A stretch of DNA of 64,000 bases from Nematocida parisii ERTm1 (Eukaryota; Microsporidia). The notes under the pieces were generated by a model, which was not told where the DNA came from, searched no databases, and saw only the letters and a list, made by a program, of their open reading frames with translations. The stretch is from the NCBI RefSeq assembly GCF_000250985.1, contig NW_013524646.1, positions 248,001-312,000 of the forward strand, in the 5' to 3' direction. Below, in pieces: positions 30,935 through 40,254 of this stretch. Both the position numbers and the translations under genes were made by a program. Every line of letters begins with the position of its first letter. Positions within the stretch are counted from its first letter, which is position 1.

Positions 30935-31502
30935 AGAAATAGAGCGTTTAATACTAGACAAATTCATTCCAGATGGGATTAATTACATACCAAAAGACCC
31001 AGGCAGGCAGCAATATAGGAAGTGTGGAATAAAAGAAGAGAAATTAATACTTGCACTAGAAGAGGTTCTATTCGATATTTCATCACCAGAAATAAATCAG
31101 TTGGATGTTAATGAATATGCAATAAATTCCGGGTATAAGCACTTTTTAACATACAGAGAAATTCGAAAGGCAGGCTGGATACTCATCCCGAATACTCTGC
31201 CAATTCTACCAATTACGGAAATTTTCATAACCGAAAAAAGAAGTAGTTGCTATAATCCCAGATACTTCTATAAAGTATATCAGCCAGATAAGCACTTCAA
31301 CAGAAAGAACTCCAAATTATACGGTTACTTGCTTATAGTTACACCACTAGACATATTTACACAAGAAGTATTCTCATATACAGAAAACCTTCCATTACTT
31401 ATTGCTGTCTCAGATGGAGACACATTTACTGTAATTAAGTCAAATAATTTCGGTTCAATTCCCACTCTTCTCTCAGAATATACGCCCAGTGAAAGGACTT
31501 AG
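30906..31502 (+). CDS. SEN54: tRNA-splicing endonuclease subunit, Sen54-like
   Basis: A 198-residue protein with the layout of Sen54, the structural partner of the catalytic subunits in the tRNA-intron endonuclease. A helical N-terminal part has ALEEVLFDI (compare the family's E-A-L-x-L-L helix). Next comes YKHFLTYREIRKAGWIL, like the Y-x-x-L-R-x-G-Y-I-V segment. The C-terminal F-Y-K-V-Y-Q-P strand and following basic loop resemble the family's F-x-V-Y-x-P motif. No catalytic His/Lys triad is expected in Sen54. The protein is short for the family and quite diverged. The start at 30906 lies within the preceding gene, and no later in-frame ATG precedes the conserved part. Confidence 0.5.
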   Translation: MNSTKTESTKEIERLILDKFIPDGINYIPKDPGRQQYRKCGIKEEKLILALEEVLFDISSPEINQLDVNEYAINSGYKHFLTYREIRKAGWILIPNTLPILPITEIFITEKRSSCYNPRYFYKVYQPDKHFNRKNSKLYGYLLIVTPLDIFTQEVFSYTENLPLLIAVSDGDTFTVIKSNNFGSIPTLLSEYTPSERT

Positions 31503-31547
31503 CACATACTCTAAAAGTATTTTAGTTACGATTAAATATTTTTTATT

Positions 31548-32114
31548 ATGGCAAACCAGAAGCTTGCATCGACTCTTATCCTTTCCTCTGTATTTAGATG
31601 CTTAACCGTCAAAGGAGACACCGAAGACTTTAAAAGCAAGATAAAGCAGGAAGCAACAGTTGAAACACAAGAAGAATTTTTATATTTGATCAGAAGACTG
31701 CAGAAGTTACAGGATATAAAGCCAATTACGGATTTATCTTTGTTTAAGAAAGGGATTGAGCCAATGTGGGAAGATCCAAGCAATCTAAATGGAGGAAAGT
31801 GGATTATCAAAATAAAAAAGAACACGGCAGAGCAGAGGCTATTTGAAAGCTTATTTATATGGATGGCACTTGTTCCGTTTTCCACCATGGATGTGAATGG
31901 GATTGTAGTAAGTGTAAGAGGGCATCACACAATTCTTTCACTGTGGACAAAAAGCTGTCCATCAGAAGAGGAGAGACATATTCAGGAGAAGGAAATACGA
32001 AATACATTAGAGCTAAAACAAATAATTCCTGTTTCATTTAAAGGAAATGATGAGTCTCTTAAGGATAAATCATCATTCCGGCATACAGTGAAGGATAAAA
32101 TATCCAAGCAATAA
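31548..32114 (+). CDS. eIF4E: Translation initiation factor eIF4E (cap-binding protein), diverged
   Basis: Binds the mRNA cap and recruits the 40S subunit. The core motif is clear: P-M-W-E-D (W74, E75) followed by NLNGGKWIIKI, matching the cap-stacking Trp-Glu and the G-G-x-W strand. Next come a helix around ESLFIWMALVPF and a VVSVRGHHTILSLWT strand that matches the family's V-N-V-R...L-W-T. The N-terminal W-x-L-W-Y motif, which holds the first cap-stacking Trp, is not recognisable; this region reads LILSSVFRCLTVKG. The 188-residue length is near normal. Loss of one stacking Trp would be unusual and may mean altered cap affinity or an eIF4E-homologue class. Confidence 0.85.
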   Translation: MANQKLASTLILSSVFRCLTVKGDTEDFKSKIKQEATVETQEEFLYLIRRLQKLQDIKPITDLSLFKKGIEPMWEDPSNLNGGKWIIKIKKNTAEQRLFESLFIWMALVPFSTMDVNGIVVSVRGHHTILSLWTKSCPSEEERHIQEKEIRNTLELKQIIPVSFKGNDESLKDKSSFRHTVKDKISKQ

Positions 32115-32318
32115 ATTACTTATGTTTACTCTTATTAGACAGTATAATTTTCGGGTTATATTTTATCCGTTAGTAAAAATAACTGAATCTTTGGAATATT
32201 TTGATTTCTTACATATTTGTACTTTCTGTTGGAATAATCCATGAAGTAAAAATAATTTAGATTTTATCTAATTCAGTAATAAATAAACATTTAATAAACC
32301 AGAAAATATTTGCATTCT

Positions 32319-33182
32319 ATGGAATATTCTGTGGAGAGTCTGTTTCTGCAGAGGAACAAGCACTTATACATCATTTCTTATGTGGATGGAGCACCAATGA
32401 GTGTTTGTGTTATTTGTGTATACCCAAAACCAAATGTTATTTATATTAAACGATTTGAGAGTGCATCAAAAGTAAGGGGATTATCCCGGATGGTTCTTAT
32501 AGAGAGTCTTAGAAGGCTGCTTATACATGGGAATAGACCAGAGATATACGTATATTCTCGTCCTATTGGGAGCAAGTATATACATACAGAAAGACCTATT
32601 TCCCATTCAATACAGCTATGCGCGTATTGGGAGAGTATTTTAACAGAAATTGGGTACAGCACTATGCGACTAACCCATAAGGAAGCAAAAAGCAAAGAAT
32701 TTAAAAATATTATCTCAGAGCACAAGGGGATTGCGCAGTGTTTAGGGAAGATAATAGATGAGCCAATTAGCAGAGCAATGAGGCATGCTTCAGAGAGTTC
32801 TCTTGATGAGATTATGGTAATACTTTGTTCAAGCAGGGATTTAACTTCTGGCTCTCTTATTTTCAGTAAACCAGCTGAAGAGCCTTCTACTATAATGGTC
32901 CAGAAAACTCCAGAAAAATCAAAAGATAAAAAGGAAGAGTCCTCAGACAAATGTTCATTTTTAAACCAAGAGATCATACAGAATGTTACACGCGATGAAA
33001 TACTCAAAATATTAAAGGACTTGCAGAATGGGAATACCTCAGAAGAGCTGTCCCACATGAAAAAAGTGCAGCAAATAATAGAAAGTGGCAGTATTCCAAA
33101 GAAAGAACCAATTAAACCATTTAAATTAACTATAAAGAGACCAAAAACAGACAGGATGAACAACCAAATATTTGAAGTTTAG
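32319..33182 (+). CDS. RTT109: Putative Rtt109-like histone acetyltransferase
   Basis: A 287-residue protein. A middle segment resembles fungal Rtt109 (H3K56 acetyltransferase): an early YIKRFESASKV strand (compare the family's Y-I-x-x-x-D-S-T-G), a helix VLIESLRRLL, then EIYVYSRPIGSKYIHTER and a helix with QLCAYWESIL that parallels the ARPQxxYLF...L...WW block. The C-terminal 90 residues are Lys/Glu-rich and unstructured. The match is by pattern only and the usual Asp-Asp-Trp positions are not all evident. The start is taken as the ATG at 32319, since the codon at 32310 is TTG. If correct it would be a nuclear chromatin enzyme of DNA replication. Confidence 0.45.
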   Translation: MEYSVESLFLQRNKHLYIISYVDGAPMSVCVICVYPKPNVIYIKRFESASKVRGLSRMVLIESLRRLLIHGNRPEIYVYSRPIGSKYIHTERPISHSIQLCAYWESILTEIGYSTMRLTHKEAKSKEFKNIISEHKGIAQCLGKIIDEPISRAMRHASESSLDEIMVILCSSRDLTSGSLIFSKPAEEPSTIMVQKTPEKSKDKKEESSDKCSFLNQEIIQNVTRDEILKILKDLQNGNTSEELSHMKKVQQIIESGSIPKKEPIKPFKLTIKRPKTDRMNNQIFEV

Positions 33183-33352
33183 TCTATTTATATCTGAGTA
33201 GGAAATATTATCAAATATAATTTAATTGTTATGTTAAATAAAAATGAAATTTCATATTTAAATAATTCTGTGGGATCTGTAAATATTCAGACATTTATGC
33301 ATTAATAAGTAATCATTTGATTTTATTATGTATATTCCTATTAAGAGAACAT

Positions 33353-33985
33353 TTATTCTTTTGGAATATCAGCACAACCAACGATTCTTGCACCGTGTTT
33401 CTTGTTTTTTAGACCAATAATCTTTGACATTTTTGCTTGTTCTTCTGTCATCTGCTCACCTTTTCTTCCTAACACAATTTGCTCTGTTACTTCTATGCTG
33501 TTTGTCTTTGGGTTAATAATAATGTTCTGGATTCCTAATTTCTCAATTTCTTTAAATAATGTGTTTGAGACCTTTACGCTTTCTTCGTTTAATAATTCTC
33601 CTACTGGTAAGACAATGTCACTAGAAAGTGTGTCACCAACCTTTTCGTAGTCTAAGTGACTAATTCTGTCTACTATACTCTGTACTTTCTCTTGGGGAAG
33701 GTCTGATAGAAGGTAGAGGAAGACTCTGTCGGACTTTTTGTATTCAACAGTACCTCTTAAGCTAGTAAGTTGCTCTGTGTCGAGTGTTCGTGATAGTACT
33801 TTTTCTATCATTTTGTACTTACCAAAGAACAGTTCGGACTTCACGCTTCTGAAATCTCTCTTTAATTTCTGAATAAAGGCAGTCTTGTTGTCGCACAACA
33901 ACTTGTATATTTTCTGGTATGCTCCTACATTTGATAGTAAATTGTCAACTCTTTCTTTTTTTGCTTTCTGAGACTCTCCTGCCAT
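33353..33985 (-). CDS. MRT4: Ribosome assembly factor Mrt4 (P0-like, uL10 family)
   Basis: A 210-residue nucleolar pre-60S factor that occupies the P0 site before stalk assembly. The uL10 fold is visible: an N-terminal helix pair, a strand block SELFFGKYKMIEKVL, and a second domain with DIVLPVGEL, then IEKLGIQNIIINPKTNSIEV and an M-T-E-E-Q-A-K-M-SKIIGLK segment. It ends right after this, without the acidic P-protein tail of true P0, and matches Mrt4 in length. The start at 33985 is preceded by an AAAATTTT-type leader. P0 itself remains an alternative, but the missing tail argues against it. Confidence 0.75.
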   Translation of the reverse strand: MAGESQKAKKERVDNLLSNVGAYQKIYKLLCDNKTAFIQKLKRDFRSVKSELFFGKYKMIEKVLSRTLDTEQLTSLRGTVEYKKSDRVFLYLLSDLPQEKVQSIVDRISHLDYEKVGDTLSSDIVLPVGELLNEESVKVSNTLFKEIEKLGIQNIIINPKTNSIEVTEQIVLGRKGEQMTEEQAKMSKIIGLKNKKHGARIVGCADIPKE

Positions 33986-34099
33986 ATAAAAAATTTTCAG
34001 TTTTTCTAAAATTTAACTCAAACAAACGGACATTCTTTCATTTATTAATTTGAAGGGCTCATTCACATATTACAGCGACAATCAACTAAATCTTATTAT

Positions 34100-35110
34100 T
34101 TATACGGTTTTCTTCAAATACTCCTCAATTGACTTCTGTGCCATGTACTCTGCTGTTTCTAAGTCCATTGCAGACCCACAGAATCCAGTTGCATGCACAA
34201 AAGAAGCCTTTTTTAATTTTGGGAATCTGCGCATTTGTTCATTTCTCAGACCTCTCCACTCCTCACATAAAGGTATCTCTGGTGTGTATCTTATGCCTTT
34301 CTTGGGAATGCACAGTAATTTGTATATAGTACCCTCTCTTGATCGTATTTTGTATATAATTATTGATACATTTCTGTTTAGTGACGTATTATAGTATTGA
34401 ATTAATTCTTTCGCTGGGTATGCTCCGGATCCCATTATAATGTATCTACTTCTTGGATCTTTCATCTGGTTAAAGCTCTGCAGTATTGGCATTTTATCTT
34501 TATTTATCTGGTGCATTAAGTACTTGCAGTGTCTTACTAAATCACTTCCAATGTACTCCATTGCCTTTTCAAATGCTTCATATCTTACTTTATCACCGTA
34601 CTCAATACTTTCCCCCTCTGGAATATCAAAGGGAACAAACGACCGTATTACATTATCCAAAGTCCTTTCATTATACCGAACATCATCCGATATGTCAACA
34701 CCATTATCATTTGCATCAACAGATACAAAATATGTCTCATAAAGTAACCCCAGCAGAAGAAGATAGTCAAAATCCGGGTGTACATCCAAACCCAGTGCTT
34801 TAATAAATTGCATGCCATGGTACTTGTACACTAACCCAGCACTGCTCATTTTTATATCATAGTTGTCATTGTATGTCTGGTTAAACCCTCTTTGATGATG
34901 GTCATACTTAAAATTAGCTGGGTCAAATACTCCTCCTACATCCACCACAATATCTCCTGTTTTTATTATATCTTCATTCCTTGTTCTTACTATATTTGCA
35001 TGTGGATATATTTTTTTAAGCATAAAACACGCCAGTACATCATCCAAGTGAAATGCCCCGTCATGTGTTATTATTGTGCTAATAATTTTATTTGCTTCTC
35101 TTTCTTCCAT
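34100..35110 (-). CDS. MYG1: MYG1 family metal-dependent exonuclease/hydrolase
   Basis: A DHH-like phosphohydrolase, in other eukaryotes a nucleo-mitochondrial 3'-5' RNA exonuclease. Conserved motifs are THDGAFHLDDVLA near the N-terminus (metal-binding His/Asp) and DVGGVFDP...KYDHHQRGF, then SSAGLVYK and a C-terminal FVHATGFCGSAM. The frame is open from an ATG at 35155, but the second ATG at 35110 places the family start (EEREANKI...IITHDGAFH) at residue 1 and is preceded by a C7 run and A+T-rich leader, so I choose 35110 (336 residues). It is divergent from the proteasome gene and full length for the family. Confidence 0.9.
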   Translation of the reverse strand: MEEREANKIISTIITHDGAFHLDDVLACFMLKKIYPHANIVRTRNEDIIKTGDIVVDVGGVFDPANFKYDHHQRGFNQTYNDNYDIKMSSAGLVYKYHGMQFIKALGLDVHPDFDYLLLLGLLYETYFVSVDANDNGVDISDDVRYNERTLDNVIRSFVPFDIPEGESIEYGDKVRYEAFEKAMEYIGSDLVRHCKYLMHQINKDKMPILQSFNQMKDPRSRYIIMGSGAYPAKELIQYYNTSLNRNVSIIIYKIRSREGTIYKLLCIPKKGIRYTPEIPLCEEWRGLRNEQMRRFPKLKKASFVHATGFCGSAMDLETAEYMAQKSIEEYLKKTV

Positions 35111-35155
35111 GGGGGGGAATAAAAAATTCTTATTTATTCCTTTCCTATTTATCAT

Positions 35156-35527
35156 TTGATTCCTGCCAATATTTCGAGGTATTTATATATTTCTTTATGG
35201 GATATGATACATTAATTTTAATATTTGGGTTATTATACTATAAGTAGAATATGGAATAAGCTAGAATAAGCTAGAGCAGAAAGAGTGCCAGGATTAGCTT
35301 GTATATGAGTGGATACAATTTAAACAACTGTACGAAATACAGTAGTAAATAGGTTTAATAATGTATAGTATATGCTGTATTTAGAGTATTAGATGTATTT
35401 AGAGTATTTCTACTGTTATTTCTGGTTGTTAGCACAGGAATACTTTCTAATTTTAAGAAATTCCTTTTTATTATTTAAACTATTTTCATTTTGTCTTTCA
35501 AATATTTTGTTGTTTTTCTTCTAATTA
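35156..35527. other. Divergent intergenic region MYG1 / PUP3
   Basis: 372 A+T-rich bases between two divergent genes, with a short GGAATAAGCTAGAATAAGC duplication near 35252-35272. The promoters of both genes presumably lie here. No RNA gene was seen. Confidence 0.5.
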
Positions 35528-36142
35528 ATGTCTATTCAGCAATACTACGGAGGATCCTCTCTGGCAATGGTGGGAAAGGATGCAATTGTGATCACAGCTG
35601 ACAAAAGATTTGGAAACAATGCAAGCACATTGCATTCAAACTTTACCCGTTTGTATAAAATGACAGACAGGCTTATTCTTAGTTTGACTGGGTTTGTGCC
35701 GGACTGTCAAATACTTTACAAGACACTCAGAAAGCACGTGAATATGTTCAAGCTCAATGAGCAGAGGGAGATAGAGCCGAAAGAGTTTGCTTGTTTACTT
35801 TCATATATTCTGTACAGCAAGAGGTTCTCACCTTTCCTTATTTCCCCGCTGATAGTGGGATTTGACAGGGAGAACAACCCACATGTATATACCATGGATT
35901 TAATAGGGTGTATGAGTGCGCATAAAGACTTTGCATCAACCGGCACTGCATCCACTAATTTAACAGGTATTGCAGATGTGTTATTCACTGAGGGTCTGGA
36001 AGAAGAAGACTTGTTTACCACAGCAGTGCAGGCGTTTTTAAATGCAATAGACAGGAATGCGCTGTCTGGGTGGGGTTCTGATGTAATTATTCTGACACCT
36101 TCAAAAAGAGTGCATCGTGAAGTAAAAACACGGCAAGATTAA
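35528..36142 (+). CDS. PUP3: 20S proteasome subunit beta-3
   Basis: A 204-residue non-catalytic beta subunit of the core proteasome. The N-terminus Y-Y-G-G-S-S-L-A-M-V-G-K-D, then ITADKRFG, is the beta-3 signature: there is no propeptide and no active-site Thr1 directly before the GG turn. The core strands, the SGWGSDVIIL block (the family's G-W-G-a-x-V) and the length are all normal. The start at 35528 matches the short N-terminus of beta-3 orthologues. T-rich leader upstream. Confidence 0.93.
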   Translation: MSIQQYYGGSSLAMVGKDAIVITADKRFGNNASTLHSNFTRLYKMTDRLILSLTGFVPDCQILYKTLRKHVNMFKLNEQREIEPKEFACLLSYILYSKRFSPFLISPLIVGFDRENNPHVYTMDLIGCMSAHKDFASTGTASTNLTGIADVLFTEGLEEEDLFTTAVQAFLNAIDRNALSGWGSDVIILTPSKRVHREVKTRQD

Positions 36143-36475
36143 AAAGCTAACTGAAAGGGCTGGCATGACAGGCAGTAGATTAAACAACTCTCATCCAACA
36201 TCCATCTTAATAAAGTATACCGTTTAGGTTTTATTTATGAATTGTCATGTACTTATTTATACTATACTGCAGTAATTACTATATAGCCCAAATAACCAGC
36301 ACATTCTATTAAAGAATTCGATTATTTCAAGTTATGTGATTGAATATTACAGTGATTACTTATGCTTTATGTACGTGTATTTTTATACAAGCACTTTTCA
36401 TGTAAATTACAGCTAAATCTGGGCAGTTCCATATGCATATTAGTATATTATGAATATTGTTGTGGTATAACTATT
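36143..36475. other. Convergent intergenic region PUP3 / ARP5
   Basis: 333 A+T-rich bases between converging genes. No gene or repeat was recognised. Confidence 0.5.
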
Positions 36476-38299
36476 TTAGTCATTATTATTTTCTGTCTCT
36501 TTTTTCTTTGCCTGTTGTTCCATGTACTCTTTCTTTGTGTACGTCTTTGCATATTCTGATTTAAGGAATGCGCCACGGTACGCATCATTCACTGGGTCTA
36601 AGGCAGATACAATGCATGGATCATTTGGCATGTACCGCAGTGGAATGATTTCCTTTTGGATTCTTTCCTTCAACCCATTTATTTGGCTAAACCCTCCAGT
36701 TATGAATATATTACGTACATCCTTAGTGTGCATAATGTTAGAAAGACTTTCAGTGAGACCTGGCTGCTCTATCCCTACAATTGCAGGATTAAAGAGTGCT
36801 TCTGCTGTTCGTATAAACTCAACATTGATGTTTATTCCTCCTTTCTCTTTATACCCGTACCTTATTTTATCAAGTGGGTTCTCCTCTTTTTTAATGTACT
36901 CTGGATCATTTTCCCGTAAGAATCCATCTATTTGCTCAATCTCTTCAAGAATTGCACTGTCATCAAGTGATGCATCCTGAATATCCTGTAAGTATACGTT
37001 ATCCTCCGACTGTGTGTCTGGGTGCTCTAAAGACTTCTTTAGTAGTGCCAGAGAGTGCGTACTTTTCTTGTTCTTCAACTCATTCCTTACAAAAGTCCTT
37101 TTTTTAATTATCTTTTCAAGGTACTCTAACCGATCCCTTCGTAGCTTCATAAACTCTCCTGGGTTGTTTATGAGCAAGTATCTGTCTTCAAGTATAAATA
37201 TGTGATAGCTAAGCCGCTCCAAGGATTTCAGTATTTTCTGCTTATTCCTATGATCAGTTGCTCCCTTTATGAGTTTCTCTCTTTTTAATTTCTTAGCTAG
37301 TTCTTCTTCATTCATTAATTCACTCTCTTTCTGTGTACTGTTTGTTTCTGCTGTTTCAACCACTTCTTCTGCTTCCTCTTCAACTGCCTCTTTCGATGTC
37401 ATAGTATCACTTATATGAGTTTCTGTACTCTCTTCACTCTTCTCTTTATCCACCAATGCCTTTGTTTTTTTCCGGATCTCTTCTGCTGGTTTTCTTTTAG
37501 GATAATTCCTAATAGGTGCAGTTTTCTCCTTCCCTGGCTTTTGTAATATTTGAACATTTCCTACTCCCTCATGTACAACTCCCTCTATTTCTTCAAGGTA
37601 GTCCAGTGGTACCTTTAAATCCTTAAAGTACTCAATTACATCTTCTTTCTGTACTTTTACACCCGTACCACAGTACTTATTAGAAATACTTCTACAGAAG
37701 ATATACTGTGCCGCCAAACTCCCCAGTGGCATATAAGTACTCTCTTCATATAAAATACTTTTTATCACAGGATCTACAGGAATAACATATACTCCCATAT
37801 ATCCCATACTAATTATTACATCACAGAATTCTCTTTTGAATCCTTCTGTATCCAGTGACATATTTGAATTATTCTGTATATTATACTCATACGAGTATAT
37901 CATATCATACCCTATATGCACCTTTTTAAATGAGAATGTATTAAATATACTTTCTATAGCCATATCATGAAATACTTTTGGGTTTAAAAAGCATTCAGTT
38001 ATTACTAATTCTTTAATATCTTCCTTTTCTTTAGTATTTAACCCAGTTTTTACTTCTTTCATTATTGATTTAATTGTACCTTCAAATACGTCATAGTTAT
38101 ACACAACCATTCCATCAAACATACTTTTTACTGTTGATGGAGTATTCTGGTTTTTATCCACAGATATTGAGTATAATGCTTTGCCATCCTTTCCTTTTGT
38201 TCTGTATATTTGGTTGCGGAATTTCACACTTGGTATATCTTTATTGGCTCCTGCTTTACATTCGTATGTTCCATTGTCAATTACCAAAAGGCCTCCCAT
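36476..38299 (-). CDS. ARP5: Actin-related protein Arp5 (INO80 chromatin remodeller)
   Basis: The 607-residue protein begins with the actin-fold nucleotide loop GLLVIDNGTYECKAGANKD, typical of Arp5, and ends with NIFITGGFSQINGL, then DPVNDAYRGAFL and the Arp5-style tail TKKEYMEQQAKK. Between the actin subdomains lies a long charged, coiled-coil insertion (about residues 260-470) with runs of Glu and Lys, which is the Arp5 hallmark and mediates contact with Ies6 and the INO80 motor. The start at 38299 follows an AAAATATTTT leader. Presence of Arp5 implies an INO80 complex in this organism. Confidence 0.88.
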   Translation of the reverse strand: MGGLLVIDNGTYECKAGANKDIPSVKFRNQIYRTKGKDGKALYSISVDKNQNTPSTVKSMFDGMVVYNYDVFEGTIKSIMKEVKTGLNTKEKEDIKELVITECFLNPKVFHDMAIESIFNTFSFKKVHIGYDMIYSYEYNIQNNSNMSLDTEGFKREFCDVIISMGYMGVYVIPVDPVIKSILYEESTYMPLGSLAAQYIFCRSISNKYCGTGVKVQKEDVIEYFKDLKVPLDYLEEIEGVVHEGVGNVQILQKPGKEKTAPIRNYPKRKPAEEIRKKTKALVDKEKSEESTETHISDTMTSKEAVEEEAEEVVETAETNSTQKESELMNEEELAKKLKREKLIKGATDHRNKQKILKSLERLSYHIFILEDRYLLINNPGEFMKLRRDRLEYLEKIIKKRTFVRNELKNKKSTHSLALLKKSLEHPDTQSEDNVYLQDIQDASLDDSAILEEIEQIDGFLRENDPEYIKKEENPLDKIRYGYKEKGGININVEFIRTAEALFNPAIVGIEQPGLTESLSNIMHTKDVRNIFITGGFSQINGLKERIQKEIIPLRYMPNDPCIVSALDPVNDAYRGAFLKSEYAKTYTKKEYMEQQAKKKETENNND

Positions 38300-38339
38300 A
38301 AAATATTTTTTACGTCTTCTTATTTATTTATACATTACC

Positions 38340-38470
38340 TCTACATAAGTTAAATAATTTAAAATATAATAATAATAGTACAATAAGTAATATATATTAC
38401 ACATAGTACAATAAGTAATGTATGTTGTGTAATAAGTAATGATTAATGTGTAATAAGTTATATATTTATG
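38340..38470 (+). repeat. First cluster of the TGTGTAATAAGTTAT motif
   Basis: The first place in the window where the interspersed motif is frequent. Variants such as TACAATAAGTAAT are followed by two exact GTGTAATAAG copies near 38421 and 38450, all in plus orientation. It lies 5' of ARP5. Confidence 0.7.
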
Positions 38471-38474
38471 ATGA

Positions 38475-38790
38475 TACCACCAGTCTCGTATGAGAATCCA
38501 ATGGCGATATGTCAGTGTGACAACCCGCACGATGATCCCGACAAAACAAGGCCAGATCACAGATCCGTGTATCAACTACTGGCTAGCCACCTTGAGACAT
38601 TCACACACTTTATGGAGAGACTCAAAGGGCATTAACAGCTTACTTCAGCACCAGATCTAACGCAGCTGTACTATTAATACTTCAAGTCTGCACAAGCATA
38701 GGCCAATTTCTAAATAGAATAAAACACCTTCCCTTTCACTCTCCTATATATCTTGGCTATGTATCAGAACAGCTACAGATATTACTCCTT
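38475..38790 (+). repeat. Diverged dispersed element, copy 2 (plus orientation)
   Basis: Homologous along its length to the reverse complement of 25709-26020, with the same succession of short shared blocks. It is slightly less G+C-rich than copy 1. It stands at the left edge of the second accessory island, between ARP5 and the tail-anchored family gene. No intact coding part was seen and the element class is unknown. Confidence 0.65.
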
Positions 38791-38964
38791 GTGAACACGT
38801 CATAAATATCTATTACACCACTAGAATCAACTATGTTATATGGACATATTACAGTACTACAGTAGTATCATTAACTAACTGCCTTCTGCTGGCCATCATA
38901 AATGTATAATAATTACAGTTTGTATAAAATATTTTAATTTTTCCGTTTTTTTAAAAGCATAAAT

Positions 38965-40254
38965 ATGGAAAATATTTTATTTTTTATGGAAGGATATATT
39001 GATGATGAAGAATTAAGAATAGAATTACAGAAAGAAATCGGTCACAAAAAAGGAAGAATAGCACGTAGTGATATAGAAAAAATATATAAAATAATAACAG
39101 ATATTAACAGAAAAACCCCAATATTTGAAGATTTACCAGAATCACTGACTAATTTGGCATATAATATATTTTACATGCAAATATATAATAGAACTCGGGT
39201 CTGTGATTATAAAGATATTATATTAAAAATCAATGACTCTATAACCCAAACATCTGAAATTATAGATATGATTAAAGAAGAAGCAGAGGCATTAGACAGT
39301 GGAAGTAAAAAAGAGGCATTTTATAAATTAATAAGTAATAATCATAGTATTATAGCACAATTATATAGGCATAGAAAGAATTTCTATGATTCTTCTATTA
39401 ATGTACTGCGTGAGAAAGCAGACAGATCAGAACTAGGTGAAGAAATAACTTCAAAAGATGCAATACTTAAACTATATGAGTTAACTGAATCAGGAGAGTG
39501 TTCTAGATTACAGAGAGTGTTAGATATACTAATAAAACATGGTGATAAACTAACTATAGTTGATAAGAATGGAGAAGAACAATCAAATGCAAGTGATTTA
39601 AAGCTAACTGACGATGATATTTATTCATTTCAATTACTTGCAAGAACAGAACGTTCGGATTTTGATTCTTTTACTTATGACATTATAAATGGTTTAATTT
39701 ATAATTTAATTCAAGTTCAAGATAAAGATAAAAAATTACATACTTCTATTGCGTGGTTATATTATACAATATATAAGATGTCTACTATGGAGCATGGATT
39801 TAGTTTAGGTAAAGATGAGAACAAAGATAGAATTAAGACATTCTTAGATCAACTGAAGAATGTGAAAATTATTGGTATTTTAGATAATAAGTCTATTCTA
39901 ACGATATTAGGTGGGCACAGTAATGTATTAGACCATAAAGATTTTAATATTAGTAATTTTAGAAATAACGTAATTTCTGGCTATTTAAAATCAATAATAT
40001 CTGATGTTTGTGGTATTACAGGCAAATCTATAAAAGAGAATACAAAAAATAGAAATGGTGGTACTATAGATACATCTAAAAACAAAGAAACAGGTGGTAC
40101 TATAAATACATCTGGTACTACAATCAAAGGAATGCGCACTACAACTATAATATTTATTGCAATAATTATGATTGTTATAATGATTGTTTTTAGTATAATA
40201 TTCTTATATCCTAATGAAACAAACAAAATTATGAATATTTTAAATATTATGTGA
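38965..40254 (+). CDS. Tail-anchored paralogue family, member 2
   Basis: A 429-residue paralogue of the gene at 21020-22237. Matching blocks are EAFYKLISNNHS, ELTESGECSRLQRVLDI then KHGD, and DIYSFQLLARTER. It is helical without a signal peptide and ends in a membrane segment (about 393-415). Just before the anchor is a short Gly/Thr/Asn-rich duplicated stretch (GGTIDTS...GGTINTSGTT), probably a small in-frame repeat expansion. Sequence identity with member 1 is moderate, so the duplication is not recent. It stands next to member 4 of the large secreted family, as member 1 stands next to members 2 and 3. Confidence 0.8.
   Translation: MENILFFMEGYIDDEELRIELQKEIGHKKGRIARSDIEKIYKIITDINRKTPIFEDLPESLTNLAYNIFYMQIYNRTRVCDYKDIILKINDSITQTSEIIDMIKEEAEALDSGSKKEAFYKLISNNHSIIAQLYRHRKNFYDSSINVLREKADRSELGEEITSKDAILKLYELTESGECSRLQRVLDILIKHGDKLTIVDKNGEEQSNASDLKLTDDDIYSFQLLARTERSDFDSFTYDIINGLIYNLIQVQDKDKKLHTSIAWLYYTIYKMSTMEHGFSLGKDENKDRIKTFLDQLKNVKIIGILDNKSILTILGGHSNVLDHKDFNISNFRNNVISGYLKSIISDVCGITGKSIKENTKNRNGGTIDTSKNKETGGTINTSGTTIKGMRTTTIIFIAIIMIVIMIVFSIIFLYPNETNKIMNILNIM

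Noticed and set aside
34129-34803. Plus-strand frames opposite MYG1 and other long antisense frames across the window
   Set aside because: They are shadows of well-supported genes on the other strand, without recognisable domains.
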